A DNA stretch of 15,711 nucleotides from an uncultured beta proteobacterium (GCA_903917505.1 CAIXAY010000109.1:1-15711); one strand, 5' to 3'. Positions 7,570 to 15,711 are shown, counted from the first letter of the stretch. A program made the numbers and translations. The notes: a model not told the origin generated them from the letters alone.

Positions 7570-8522
7570 TGGAAGCGACCCGATTTGCTTTCGGCAAGGA
7601 AGTACTTGAAATTGCCAAGACCCACGATGATTTCGTGGTCTGTAACGCCGACACCAAGGCTTGCGGCATCGAGGCCATGGGTGACCTTTTCCCGACCCGC
7701 GCGTATTCGATCGGCATCGCCGAGCAGAACCTGGTGACGGTGTCGGCGGGTCTCGCGGCTTCCGGCTTCAAGGTGTTCGCCTGTACCTTCGCGGTTTTTC
7801 TCACGATGCGCGCCTGCGAGCAAGTGAGAAACTTCGTCTGCCATACGAAGCTCAACGTCACGCTGGTCGGCACCCACACCGGCCTGCAGGTCGGCGAAGA
7901 CGGCGCGACCCATGCGGCGGTCGAGGATGTGGCGATCATGGGCGCGATGCCCAATATGACCATCATTCAGCCGGCCGATGCCGTCGCGGCGCGCGCCATT
8001 GCCCATGCGGCACACAAGTTCGTCGGACCTTTGTACGTGCGCCTGCACCGCAACCCCTCGCCGGTGATCTACGACGAGTCGTACAAGTTCGAAATCGGCA
8101 AGGCCACCGTGGTGCGCAATTATGGCGACGACGTGGCGCTGATCAGTTCCGGGATCATGCTGCAAAAGGCCGTGGATGCTGCCGATGCGCTCAAGGCCAA
8201 GGGCATCAAGGCGCGCGTCATCGACATGAGCACGCTCAAACCCCTCGACGAAGCCGCCGTACTGGCCGCGGCCAAAGCGACGCACGCAGTGGTCACGATC
8301 GAGGACCATTCGACGATCGGCGGGCTTGGCGCGGCAGTCGCCCAGGTGCTGTCGCAGCAGTATCCATGCTTCCTCAAATGCATCGGCATCCCGGACGTTT
8401 ACGGCGAGTCCGGCCCGAGCGAGATGCTCTACGCCAAATACCACATGGACGTGCCCAGCATCGTCGCGGCCAGCGAGAAGCTGATCGCGAAAAAGCAGCT
8501 CGACCGTGTTGCCCTCAATTGA
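7569..8522 (+). CDS. Transketolase, C-terminal (pyrimidine-binding) subunit
   Basis: A 317-residue partner of the preceding subunit. It contributes the pyrimidine-binding and C-terminal transketolase domains, so the active site forms between the two polypeptides. Seen: IGIAEQNLV at 48-56 with Glu52, the glutamate that activates the thiamine aminopyrimidine ring; the GTHTGLQVGEDGATHAAVED loop, with histidines near the substrate; a central RLHRNPSP; and the C-terminal domain with VVTIEDHSTIGGLG. The ATG overlaps the previous stop by one base, giving an unambiguous start. The frame is intact and of normal length for split transketolases. It could also be called a DXS-like C subunit, but the 1-deoxyxylulose synthase N-terminal half is absent and the partner gene is a transketolase N subunit. 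Confidence 0.93.
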   Translation: MEATRFAFGKEVLEIAKTHDDFVVCNADTKACGIEAMGDLFPTRAYSIGIAEQNLVTVSAGLAASGFKVFACTFAVFLTMRACEQVRNFVCHTKLNVTLVGTHTGLQVGEDGATHAAVEDVAIMGAMPNMTIIQPADAVAARAIAHAAHKFVGPLYVRLHRNPSPVIYDESYKFEIGKATVVRNYGDDVALISSGIMLQKAVDAADALKAKGIKARVIDMSTLKPLDEAAVLAAAKATHAVVTIEDHSTIGGLGAAVAQVLSQQYPCFLKCIGIPDVYGESGPSEMLYAKYHMDVPSIVAASEKLIAKKQLDRVALN

Positions 8523-8548
8523 TCAAGAAGCAATCAGGAGAATCAGAG

Positions 8549-10312
8549 ATGAAGAAAAGCATGTCGGAACAGATCATCAAATACCTTGAAGACAGGGGCG
8601 TCGAGCATATCTTCGGGCTGTGCGGGCACACCAATATCGCCTTCCTGGCCGCCCTGTCGAAGAGCGAGAAAATAAAGTTCATCAATGTGCGGCACGAACA
8701 GATCGCCTCGCACGCCGCCGACGGTTACGCGCGCGTCACCAAGAAGGCCTCGGTCGTCCTGAGCACGCTCGGACCCGGGATCATGAACAACGTGACCGGC
8801 GTCGCCACGGCTGCGCTCGATTCGATCCCGATGGTGGTCATCGCCGGCGATGTGCAGTCTTATTACTTCGGCAAGCACCCGCACCAGGAAGTCAACCAGC
8901 ATGCCGACGGTTCGCAATGCGAGATCTTCCGGCCCTTCGTCAAGCGTGTCTGGCGCGTCGACCGCGCCGAACTCTTCCCGGAGATTCTCGAGAAGGCCTT
9001 CACCATGGCCGAGTCCGGACGTCCGGGACCCGTGCTGATCGACGTGCCGATGGACATGTTCTCGGTCGATATCGACGAGTCGCTGTTCAAGCGCTTGTCC
9101 TTCAACGTCAAGACCCTGGAAAAGCCGACGATCGATGAAGAACTCGCCGAAAAGATCGTCAAGACCATCGCGGCCGCGAAGAACCCGGTGATCCACGTCG
9201 GCGGCGGCGTCAAGGGCGCCGGCGCGACGAAAGAGTTCGAGGAATTCGTCAACCGCATGGGAATACCGGTCAGTTGCACGCTGATGGGCAAAGCCTCCCT
9301 GCCGGACACCAATCCCCTGATGATGGGAATGACCGGCTTCTGGGGCACGGAATTCATCAATGAAAAGTGCCGCAGCGCCGACTATATCCTTGCCCTGGGA
9401 ACGAGCTTCAAGGAGTGCGATTCGAGTTCATGGCATACGGACTTCACCTTCAGCGGCCCGCCGACCAGGCTGATCCAGATCGATATCGATCCCGCCGAGC
9501 TCGGCCGCAACTATCCGGTGGAAATCGGGGTCGTCGCCGATCTCAGGAAAGCCCTGACGATGCTCAACAAGGCGGCCAGGAAACTCTTCCCGCAGCCGCG
9601 CAGGAATGAAGCCATTGAGAAAGAAATCGCCAAGTTCAAGGCCGACTTCCAGGCCAGCAACAAGCCGCTCGAGGAGAGCATCCAGTTTCCGATGAGCCCG
9701 CAGCGCATTCTTGCCGACCTGCGCGCCGCGGCGCCGGCCGATGCGCTGATCGTCACCGATGTCGGCTGGAACAAGAACGGGATCGGCCAGCAGTTCACCT
9801 TCTACACCGCCGACACCTTCATCACCCCGGGTGGCCTCGCGACGATGGGTTTCGGCGTACCCGGCGCGATGGGCGTCAAGATCGGCGCGCCCGACAGGAC
9901 GGTCATCGCCGTTGTCGGCGACGGCGGTTTCGGCCAGAACCCGGCGGTCCTGGCCTCGATCGCCGTCGATAACGTGGCGATTGTCATCGTCATCATGAAC
10001 AACAATGCTTTCGGAACCATCGCCGGATTGATCAAGGCGCACTACGACACGACCTTCGGCACGGTATTCTTCAGGGATGGCGAGGAGTACGCCCCGGACT
10101 ACGCCGGCATCGCGCAGAATTACGGCATCGAGGGTGTGACCATCGAGAGGGCGGAAGACTTCAAGCCGGCGCTGGAAGCGGCCATCAAGGCGAACCGGCC
10201 GGTCCTGCTCGACGTGCGCATGGTCAATATTCCGACGCCGACCGAAGGGCATTGGGACATCATGAGCGTCTTCTCACCGGGCAAGACGATCCATCACGTC
10301 AGCACCAATTAG
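8549..10312 (+). CDS. ThDP-dependent enzyme of the acetolactate synthase/decarboxylase superfamily, substrate unknown
   Basis: A 587-residue cytosolic enzyme with the three-domain PYR-middle-PP layout of acetolactate synthases, benzoylformate decarboxylases and related C-C lyases or ligases. Seen: FGLCGHTNIAFL near the N-terminus; NVRHEQIASHAADGYAR with catalytic Glu50; LGPGIMN at 74-80; the middle domain with VIHVGGGVKGAG (about 214-225); and the ThDP/Mg2+ motif GDGG (457-460) to NNNAFG (484-489). HPHQEVNQHADGSQ (110-123) lies where acetolactate synthases usually have a phenylalanine-rich loop. No small regulatory subunit gene is nearby, which argues against biosynthetic IlvB. AGGAG eight bases before the ATG at 8549 fixes the start; a longer frame from 8366 would overlap the transketolase gene. 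Alternatives include a cyclohexane-1,2-dione hydrolase-like or IolD-like hydrolase, a 2-hydroxyacyl lyase or an alpha-keto acid decarboxylase. Confidence 0.85.
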   Translation: MKKSMSEQIIKYLEDRGVEHIFGLCGHTNIAFLAALSKSEKIKFINVRHEQIASHAADGYARVTKKASVVLSTLGPGIMNNVTGVATAALDSIPMVVIAGDVQSYYFGKHPHQEVNQHADGSQCEIFRPFVKRVWRVDRAELFPEILEKAFTMAESGRPGPVLIDVPMDMFSVDIDESLFKRLSFNVKTLEKPTIDEELAEKIVKTIAAAKNPVIHVGGGVKGAGATKEFEEFVNRMGIPVSCTLMGKASLPDTNPLMMGMTGFWGTEFINEKCRSADYILALGTSFKECDSSSWHTDFTFSGPPTRLIQIDIDPAELGRNYPVEIGVVADLRKALTMLNKAARKLFPQPRRNEAIEKEIAKFKADFQASNKPLEESIQFPMSPQRILADLRAAAPADALIVTDVGWNKNGIGQQFTFYTADTFITPGGLATMGFGVPGAMGVKIGAPDRTVIAVVGDGGFGQNPAVLASIAVDNVAIVIVIMNNNAFGTIAGLIKAHYDTTFGTVFFRDGEEYAPDYAGIAQNYGIEGVTIERAEDFKPALEAAIKANRPVLLDVRMVNIPTPTEGHWDIMSVFSPGKTIHHVSTN

Positions 10313-10330
10313 GGATACGCCGAACGAGCC

Positions 10331-10355
10331 GTCACACCGGTGCAAGCCGGCATGA
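10331..10355. repeat. Imperfect hairpin between convergent operons, degenerate relative of the dispersed repeat
   Basis: GTCACACCGG (10331-10340) and CCGGCATGAC (10346-10355 region) form an imperfect stem with GTCA/TGAC ends. It sits in the 58-bp gap between the stops of the ThDP enzyme and the thiolase. It resembles the GTCATTCCGGC-GAAA-GCCGGAA head of the repeats at 5798 and 14594. It may serve as a bidirectional terminator, but neither strand has a T-run. Confidence 0.4.
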
Positions 10356-10370
10356 CGGCGTGGCGACTCC

Positions 10371-11552
10371 TCAACAGCGTTCCCAGATGGTGGTGATGCC
10401 CTGGCCGCCGCCGATGCACATGGTCGCGAGACCATAGCGGGCATTGATGCGCAGCATTTCATGCAACAGCTTGGTGACAATTACGCCGCCCGTCGCGCCG
10501 ACCGGATGGCCCAGCGAAATCGCGCCGCCGTTCGGATTGGTCTTGACCGGATCGAGCCCCAGCCCCTTGACCACGGCAAGCGCCTGTGCGGCGAAAGCTT
10601 CGTTGGCTTCGATCACGTCGATCTGGTCCAGCGTCAAGCCGGCGCGCTTCAGCGCGAGTTGCGTCGAGGGAATCGGGCCGTCGCCCATGATGCTGGCCTC
10701 GACGCCGGCGACGGCATACGAAACCAGCCGCGCCATCGGCTTGTAGCCCGCCTTGGCCGCCACCGCAGCTTCCGCGAGAACCAGGAAGGCCGCCGCATCG
10801 TTGATGCCGGAGGCATTGCCGGCCGTGACCGTGCCGCTTTCCTTCTTGAACGCCGGCTTCATTTTCGCGAGCGTTTCGAAGGTGGTCGCTTTCGGATGCT
10901 CGTCGGTATCGAACACCACTTCGCCCTTGCGCGTCTTGATGGTCAAGGGAACGATCTGCGACTTGAAACGGCCCTCGGCAATCGCCTTGGCCGCGCGCGT
11001 TTGCGACTCGAGCGCAAAGGCATCCTGCTGTTCGCGGCTGATGCTCCACTTCACCGCCTGGATTTCGGCGGTCATGCCCCTGTGGCCGGCGCCGAAGGGA
11101 TCGGTCAGCGCGGCGACCATCATGTCGAGCATTTTCGTGTCGCCCATGCGCGCGCCGCTGCGCATCGCCGCGGACAGGTAGCCGCCGGCGGACATAACTT
11201 CAACGCCGCCGCCGAGGCCGATTTCAGCATCGCCGAGCATGATGTTCTGCGCCACGCTGATGATCGCCTGCATGGCCGATCCGCACAAACGATTGCAGGC
11301 CATCACCGTCGAGTCCATCGACATGCCGGCCCGCACCGTCGCCAGACGCGAAACATAAGGGAAATTGGATCCGCAGGGGACGACATTGCCGACCACGGCG
11401 TAGGTCGCCTGCTTCGGGTCGACGCCCGAACGCGCGAAGGCTTCGCGGGCGACTAGGGCGCCCAGGTCTTCGGGCGCGAAACCGGCCAGCGAACCGCCAA
11501 AGCTGCCGACGGCCGAACGCACGGCACTCAGAACTACAATTTCTTTCGTCAT
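10371..11552 (-). CDS. atoB: Acetyl-CoA acetyltransferase / beta-ketothiolase
   Basis: A 393-residue thiolase that cleaves acetoacetyl-CoA with CoA to two acetyl-CoA, or runs in reverse for synthesis. Seen: the nucleophile Cys90 in NRLCGSAMQA, the NEAFAAQA segment, His349 in SLGHPVGATGG, and Cys379 in TMCIGGGQG. These sit one residue off the Zoogloea thiolase numbering (89, 348, 378). The motifs and length match the BktB/PhaA-like degradative-biosynthetic thiolases. FGGSL at 18-22 and the KGEVVFDTDEH segment look BktB-like, so longer beta-ketoacyl-CoA substrates are possible. GAGG eight bases before the ATG supports the start. It is the last gene of the atoD-atoA-atoE-atoB operon, 63 bases after atoE, with a strong hairpin between them. 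The atoB symbol rests on position as much as on sequence. Confidence 0.93.
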   Translation of the reverse strand: MTKEIVVLSAVRSAVGSFGGSLAGFAPEDLGALVAREAFARSGVDPKQATYAVVGNVVPCGSNFPYVSRLATVRAGMSMDSTVMACNRLCGSAMQAIISVAQNIMLGDAEIGLGGGVEVMSAGGYLSAAMRSGARMGDTKMLDMMVAALTDPFGAGHRGMTAEIQAVKWSISREQQDAFALESQTRAAKAIAEGRFKSQIVPLTIKTRKGEVVFDTDEHPKATTFETLAKMKPAFKKESGTVTAGNASGINDAAAFLVLAEAAVAAKAGYKPMARLVSYAVAGVEASIMGDGPIPSTQLALKRAGLTLDQIDVIEANEAFAAQALAVVKGLGLDPVKTNPNGGAISLGHPVGATGGVIVTKLLHEMLRINARYGLATMCIGGGQGITTIWERC

Positions 11553-11582
11553 GGAAACACCTCTCGAAAACAGAATTTATGA

Positions 11583-11605
11583 GGACTGCCGATGTAAGGC
11601 AGTCC
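11583..11605 (-). terminator. Perfect 8-bp hairpin between atoE and atoB
   Basis: GGACTGCC (11583-11590) and GGCAGTCC (11598-11605) form a perfect 8-bp stem with a 7-base loop, beginning 10 bases after the atoE stop. On the minus strand it is followed by TCATAAATTCTG, with no clean T-run. It may therefore be a leaky terminator or an RNA-processing/stabilising element that sets atoB expression relative to atoDAE, rather than a full stop. Confidence 0.5.
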
Positions 11606-11615
11606 CCTGTTCGCT

Positions 11616-13031
11616 TCAGTTGATCATCGGCGCAACGTAAGGCATGGTCATGCCAAGCAGCCAGAGCATAATCAGTACGACCGGCAGATGGAAGAGCAGT
11701 TGCAAGGTCGAGTACCCGGCGAGGTCGCGTGCCTTGACGCCGATCAGGCCCATCAGCGGCAGCATCCAGAACGGGTTGATGAAGTTCGGCAGCGCCTCGG
11801 CGGCGTTGTAGACCTGCACCATCCACGCCAGATTGACGTGCAGTTGGTTGGCCGCTTCGAGCAGATACGGCGCTTCGACCACCCACTTGCCGCCGCCCGA
11901 AGGCAGGAACAGGCCGAGGATCGCCGAGTAGATGCCGCCGACGAGCGGCAAGGTATCCTGCGTCGAGATCGAGACGAAGAACTTGGCCAGTACTTCATTC
12001 AGGCCCGAACCCATCAGCATGCCGAAGATGCCGGCATAGAGCGGGAACTGCAGCAGCACGCCGCCGGTCATCGGCACGGCCTTGGCCGCGGCCTTCAGGA
12101 AGGAGCGCGGACGCCAGTGCAGCAGCATGCCGGCGATCAGGAACATGAAGTTGTAGATGTTGAGGTCGAGCGCCGCGAGGCCGCCCTGGGTGCTGAACAC
12201 GTTGTACAGATAGCCGAGGCCGAGGGCGACGACCACTACCGTCAGCACCGGGGAAAACTCGAGTTTCTCGCCCGGCGTTTGCGGCGTGCCGATGTCCTCG
12301 GCGCTGTCCTTGTAGACGATGCCGGCCATTTCGGCGGTGCGGGCATGCGCCGCGGTCGGCGTCGAGGCGTAGCAGATCCAGATCGAGAGCAGCAGCAGCA
12401 CGGCGATCATCACCAGGTTCTGCCAGGTGAACAGCGTCTGTTGCAAGCTGATGACGCCGCTGATCTTGAGCAGCGCCGGCGGGATCGAGCCCTTGGTGGC
12501 CATCAAGAGCGCGGCCGAGGACGAGAAGCCGAGCGCCCAGATGCTGCCGAGGCCGAGATAGCCGGCGGCGCCCATGGCACGGTAATCGACGCCCTTGACG
12601 CGCTTGCTGATCTCGCGCATCAGGATGCCGGCGAAGATCATCGAGAAGCCCCAGGAGAGCAGCGAGGCGACCATGGCGACGAAAGCGACATAGGCCACCG
12701 CGGTCTTCGGCGTCTGCGGGAAGCGCGCCAGCACGTCGATGACCCGGCGCACCGGCGGGGCGACGGCGACGATATAGCCGCCGATCACCACGAAGGCCAT
12801 CTGCATCGTGAAGGGAATGAGGTTCCAGAAGGACTTGCCGAAGTCCACCGAAACCTGGGTCGGCGTACGTCCCATGGCCAGCGCCGCGACGGCGACGATG
12901 AACACGGCAATCGCCGCGAACACGTAGGCGTCGGGGAACCACTTTTCGCTCCAGTCCGCGAGCGTCGCACCGAGCCGCGCGATGGCGCCCTGTTGTTCGG
13001 GCTCGGATTTGTTCTGCATATCCTGACTCAT
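11616..13031 (-). CDS. atoE: Short-chain fatty acid transporter (AtoE family)
   Basis: A 471-residue inner-membrane permease of the AtoE/TIGR00366 family, which is thought to import short-chain fatty acids such as acetoacetate and butyrate. It is very hydrophobic, with many predicted membrane segments. Seen: FWNLIPFTMQMAFVVIGG (68-85); SWGFSMIFAGILMREISKRV (126-145), which parallels the E. coli NWGF...AREVARRV block; MLLHWRP (302-308); and the signature PSGGGKWVVEAP (377-388). The N-terminal 25 or so residues are polar and cytoplasmic, and the protein is slightly longer than the 440-residue E. coli AtoE. A very strong AAGGAGG five to six bases before the ATG fixes the start. It lies 67 bases after atoA and 63 before atoB in the ato operon. 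Transport direction and substrate are inferred from the family. Confidence 0.94.
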   Translation of the reverse strand: MSQDMQNKSEPEQQGAIARLGATLADWSEKWFPDAYVFAAIAVFIVAVAALAMGRTPTQVSVDFGKSFWNLIPFTMQMAFVVIGGYIVAVAPPVRRVIDVLARFPQTPKTAVAYVAFVAMVASLLSWGFSMIFAGILMREISKRVKGVDYRAMGAAGYLGLGSIWALGFSSSAALLMATKGSIPPALLKISGVISLQQTLFTWQNLVMIAVLLLLSIWICYASTPTAAHARTAEMAGIVYKDSAEDIGTPQTPGEKLEFSPVLTVVVVALGLGYLYNVFSTQGGLAALDLNIYNFMFLIAGMLLHWRPRSFLKAAAKAVPMTGGVLLQFPLYAGIFGMLMGSGLNEVLAKFFVSISTQDTLPLVGGIYSAILGLFLPSGGGKWVVEAPYLLEAANQLHVNLAWMVQVYNAAEALPNFINPFWMLPLMGLIGVKARDLAGYSTLQLLFHLPVVLIMLWLLGMTMPYVAPMIN

Positions 13032-13098
13032 ATCACCCTCCTTGACAGCGTTATAAGAGAAGCTCGAAACGGTTCTGCAGATGCATCAAATCGGCAAG

Positions 13099-13761
13099 TC
13101 ATTCCGGACAGTTGGGCAAAGCCATCGTCCGGCAATCCGGGCTGACGAAGAATTCCGCTTCGGTGCGCGCGCGAATCTGTTCGAGCGTCACGCCGGGGGC
13201 GATTTCCAGCAGGACCAGGTTGCCGTCGTTGAAGCGGAAGAGCGCGAGTTCGGTGATGATCGTGCGCACCTTGCCGGCCGCCGTCAGCGGCAGGTTGCAG
13301 CGCTTCAGGATCTTGGCGCCGCCGTCCCGGGTGGCGTGTTCCATGGTGACGATGACGTTCTTGGCGCCGGTCACCAGGTCCATCGCCCCGCCCATGCCGG
13401 GCACCATCTTGCCCGGTACCATCCAGTTGGCCAGATTGCCGTCCTGGTCGACCTGCAGGCCGCCGAGCACGGTCACATCGACGTGGCCGCCGCGAATGAT
13501 GGCGAAAGACATGGCGCTGTCGAAGAAAGCGGTGCCCGGAACCATGCCGCAGGGCTTGCCGCCGGCATTGACGAGATTCGGGAGCGGCTCGCCGGTCAGC
13601 GGTCCGAGACCGAGGAAACCGTTCTCCGATTGCAGGGTGATGTGGATGCCTGCGGGCAGGAAATCGGGAATCATCGTCGGCAGGCCGATGCCGAGGTTGA
13701 CCACGTCGCCGTCTTTCAACTCCTGCGCGGCGCGGCAGGCAATGAGGGTCTTGGCGTCCAT
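13099..13761 (-). CDS. atoA: Acetate/acetoacetate CoA-transferase, beta subunit
   Basis: A 220-residue CoA-transferase subunit that, with AtoD, moves CoA from acetyl-CoA (or succinyl-CoA in ScoAB enzymes) to acetoacetate or another short-chain acid. Seen: the GIGLPTMIP loop (24-32), the catalytic glutamate Glu46 in QSENGFLGLGP (44-54), and the NWMVPGKMVPGMGGAMDLV block typical of the beta subunit. The start is taken at 13761, not the upstream ATG at 13791. It follows the atoD stop by one base (TGA-C-ATG) and has CCGGGAG seven bases ahead, and it gives the usual N-terminus; the longer form adds only ten atypical residues and overlaps atoD. Tight spacing means coupled translation. AtoDA and ScoAB cannot be told apart by eye; the flanking atoE and atoB favour acetate/acetoacetate transfer. 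Confidence 0.95.
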   Translation of the reverse strand: MDAKTLIACRAAQELKDGDVVNLGIGLPTMIPDFLPAGIHITLQSENGFLGLGPLTGEPLPNLVNAGGKPCGMVPGTAFFDSAMSFAIIRGGHVDVTVLGGLQVDQDGNLANWMVPGKMVPGMGGAMDLVTGAKNVIVTMEHATRDGGAKILKRCNLPLTAAGKVRTIITELALFRFNDGNLVLLEIAPGVTLEQIRARTEAEFFVSPDCRTMALPNCPE

Positions 13762-13762
13762 G

Positions 13763-14428
13763 TCACTGCTCCCGGCAAAGAATGAGGGCATCGACGAGGA
13801 TGCCCGGGGTCATCACCAGTTCGGGATCGAGTTCGCCGGCTTTGACGATTTCATCGACTTCGGCGACGACAAAGTCGGCGGCCAGCGCCATCAGCGGATT
13901 GAAGTTGCGCGCCGCGCGCTGGTAGACGAGATTGCCGATCTCGTCGCCGCGGTAGGCTTTCAGGATGGCCAGGTCGGCGCGGATCGGCCGTTCGACGAGG
14001 TAGGTGACGCCGTCGAAACTGAGCTTGGTCTTGCCTTCCTCGACGACGGTACCGACGCCGGTCGGCGTCAGCACGCCGCCGAGACCCGCGCCGCCGCAGC
14101 GGATGCGTTCGGCCAGCGTGCCCTGCGGCACGAGTTCGACGTCGAGTTCGCCGGCGATCATCTGCCGCCCGGTCTCGGCGTTGGTGCCGATGTGCGAGGC
14201 GATGACCTTCTTGACCCGCTTGGCTGATATCAGCAGGCCGATGCCCGAATCCGGGCCCGCCGTGTCGTTGCCGATGACCGTCAGGTCTTTCACGCCCGCA
14301 TCGAGAATCTCGCGAACGATGCCATCGGGGGTCCCGACGGCCATGAAACCGCCGAACAGGATGCTCATCCCGTCCTTGAAACGCGGCCGCAAATCAGCAT
14401 GGCTGATCCGCTTGCTCGGTGTGCTCAT
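13763..14428 (-). CDS. atoD: Acetate/acetoacetate CoA-transferase, alpha subunit
   Basis: A 221-residue partner of AtoA, in the cytosol. Seen: the CoA-binding GGFMAVGTP loop at 26-34, [14 protein letters not shown] in the first half, [14 protein letters not shown] in the middle, and [16 protein letters not shown], all standard for the alpha subunit of bacterial 3-oxoacid CoA-transferases. The ATG at 14428 has GGGAG about seven bases ahead. A GTG start at 14473 would add 15 residues and run through the -12 box of the predicted sigma-54 promoter, so it is rejected. This is the first gene of the operon, about 30 bases downstream of the predicted transcription start, with order D-A-E-B as in E. 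coli. It is intact. Confidence 0.95.
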   Translation of the reverse strand: MSTPSKRISHADLRPRFKDGMSILFGGFMAVGTPDGIVREILDAGVKDLTVIGNDTAGPDSGIGLLISAKRVKKVIASHIGTNAETGRQMIAGELDVELVPQGTLAERIRCGGAGLGGVLTPTGVGTVVEEGKTKLSFDGVTYLVERPIRADLAILKAYRGDEIGNLVYQRAARNFNPLMALAADFVVAEVDEIVKAGELDPELVMTPGILVDALILCREQ

Positions 14429-14468
14429 TTGATTTCTCCCTGGATTTGATGCAATCGGGAGGGAAGTA

Positions 14469-14484
14469 CGCACGATGTGTGCCT
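14469..14484 (-). promoter_or_regulatory. Predicted sigma-54 (-24/-12) promoter of the ato operon
   Basis: On the minus strand AGGCAC-N5-GTGCG (14484-14469) has the invariant GG and GC exactly ten bases apart, against the consensus TGGCAC-N5-TTGCA. Start of transcription would be near 14458, giving a 30-base leader to the atoD ATG. The next gene upstream encodes a sigma-54-dependent activator with an intact GAFTGA loop, and ato operons are known to be sigma-54/AtoC controlled. Confidence 0.65.
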
Positions 14485-14524
14485 GAGCCGGGGGCGGGAT
14501 CTTCAGGCGTGATGACTCCTCACA

Positions 14525-14594
14525 GACCGAAGGAAGTGCAGAGCCCGGTGCCCCGCGTTCAGGCCGACTGGATTCCGGCTTTCGCCGGAATGAC
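14525..14594 (-). repeat. Dispersed ~70-bp repeat, copy 2 (inverted relative to copy 1)
   Basis: Read on the minus strand from 14594, this matches 5798-5867 without gaps, with 9 mismatches in 70 by hand count. It includes the TTCCGGC-GAAA-GCCGGAA hairpin and the shared block CACCGGGCTCTGCACT. It lies between the activator gene's stop and the ato promoter, where its hairpin could terminate the activator transcript and set the spacing to upstream enhancer sites. Confidence 0.8.
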
Positions 14595-14611
14595 GGGGCG
14601 GGACTTAATCA

Positions 14612-14625
14612 GCGCAACTGCGCAA
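14612..14625 (-). promoter_or_regulatory. TTGCGC direct repeat, possible enhancer site
   Basis: GCGCAA occurs at 14612-14617 and 14620-14625 (TTGCGC twice on the minus strand, 8 bases apart). It lies about 155-170 bases upstream of the predicted ato transcription start, a normal distance for sigma-54 enhancer sites. The match is short and may be chance. Confidence 0.2.
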
Positions 14626-14627
14626 TT

Positions 14628-15711
<1,084 letters not shown>

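Noticed and set aside
8366..8548. Upstream extension of the ThDP enzyme by 61 codons
   Set aside because: It would overlap most of the transketolase C-subunit end, reads as shadow sequence, and lacks a ribosome site. The ATG at 8549 has AGGAG and starts at the usual family N-terminus.
8549..10312. Biosynthetic acetolactate synthase large subunit (ilvB)
   Set aside because: There is no small-subunit gene nearby, the substrate loop is atypical, and the context is catabolic.
11688..13145. 485-codon open frame on the plus strand
   Set aside because: It is antisense to atoE and the end of atoA, has no recognisable domain, and has a composition typical of a shadow frame.
13112..14227. 371-codon open frame on the plus strand
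   Set aside because: It is antisense to atoA and atoD, which have all family motifs.
14429..14473. GTG start adding 15 residues to atoD
   Set aside because: It would start inside the -12 element of the predicted promoter, ahead of the likely transcription start; the ATG at 14428 has a good ribosome site.

Overview
This GC-rich window looks like chromosomal DNA of a betaproteobacterium, most likely from the Rhodocyclales/Burkholderiales side. That is an inference from the style of the ppc-can pair, a BktB-type thiolase, the ATTCCGGC-GAAA-GCCGGAAT dispersed repeat and codon use; nothing in the window settles the genus. No tRNA, rRNA, CRISPR array or intact mobile element was seen.

Layout. (1) 1-228 has no supported gene. 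(2) 229-819 (+) encodes a LOG-family phosphoribohydrolase. (3) 942-4376 (-) is a two-gene operon, ppc then can: phosphoenolpyruvate carboxylase followed by the beta-carbonic anhydrase that can supply its bicarbonate. (4) 4564-10312 (+) is an unusual cassette: a small MTH1187-type thiamine-binding protein, a LysR regulator, an Asp/Glu-racemase-like protein, a split transketolase (N and C subunits), and an acetolactate-synthase-like thiamine-diphosphate (ThDP) enzyme of unknown substrate. An inverted-repeat pair upstream of the racemase-like gene fits a LysR operator. (5) 10371-14428 (-) is a complete ato operon in the order atoD-atoA-atoE-atoB: two CoA-transferase subunits, a short-chain fatty acid permease and a thiolase. 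It has a good sigma-54 promoter match. Upstream, 14628-15711 is a sigma-54-dependent activator of the NtrC/AtoC type, cut by the window edge.

How the genes work together. The ato block is the standard route for taking up acetoacetate or short-chain fatty acids, activating them by CoA transfer and cleaving acetoacetyl-CoA to acetyl-CoA. Ppc and Can serve anaplerotic CO2 fixation, which growth on sugars or other C3-yielding substrates needs. The central cassette has three ThDP-enzyme polypeptides next to a thiamine-binding protein. This suggests a catabolic pathway that makes or breaks C-C bonds on a ketose, alpha-keto acid or diketone-like substrate under LysR control. Its substrate cannot be read from the sequence, and it is the most interesting part of the window.

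Two copies of a roughly 70-bp dispersed repeat in opposite orientation (5798-5867 and 14525-14594) flank the block from the racemase-like gene to the ato operon. A degenerate hairpin of the same style lies between the two convergent operons.
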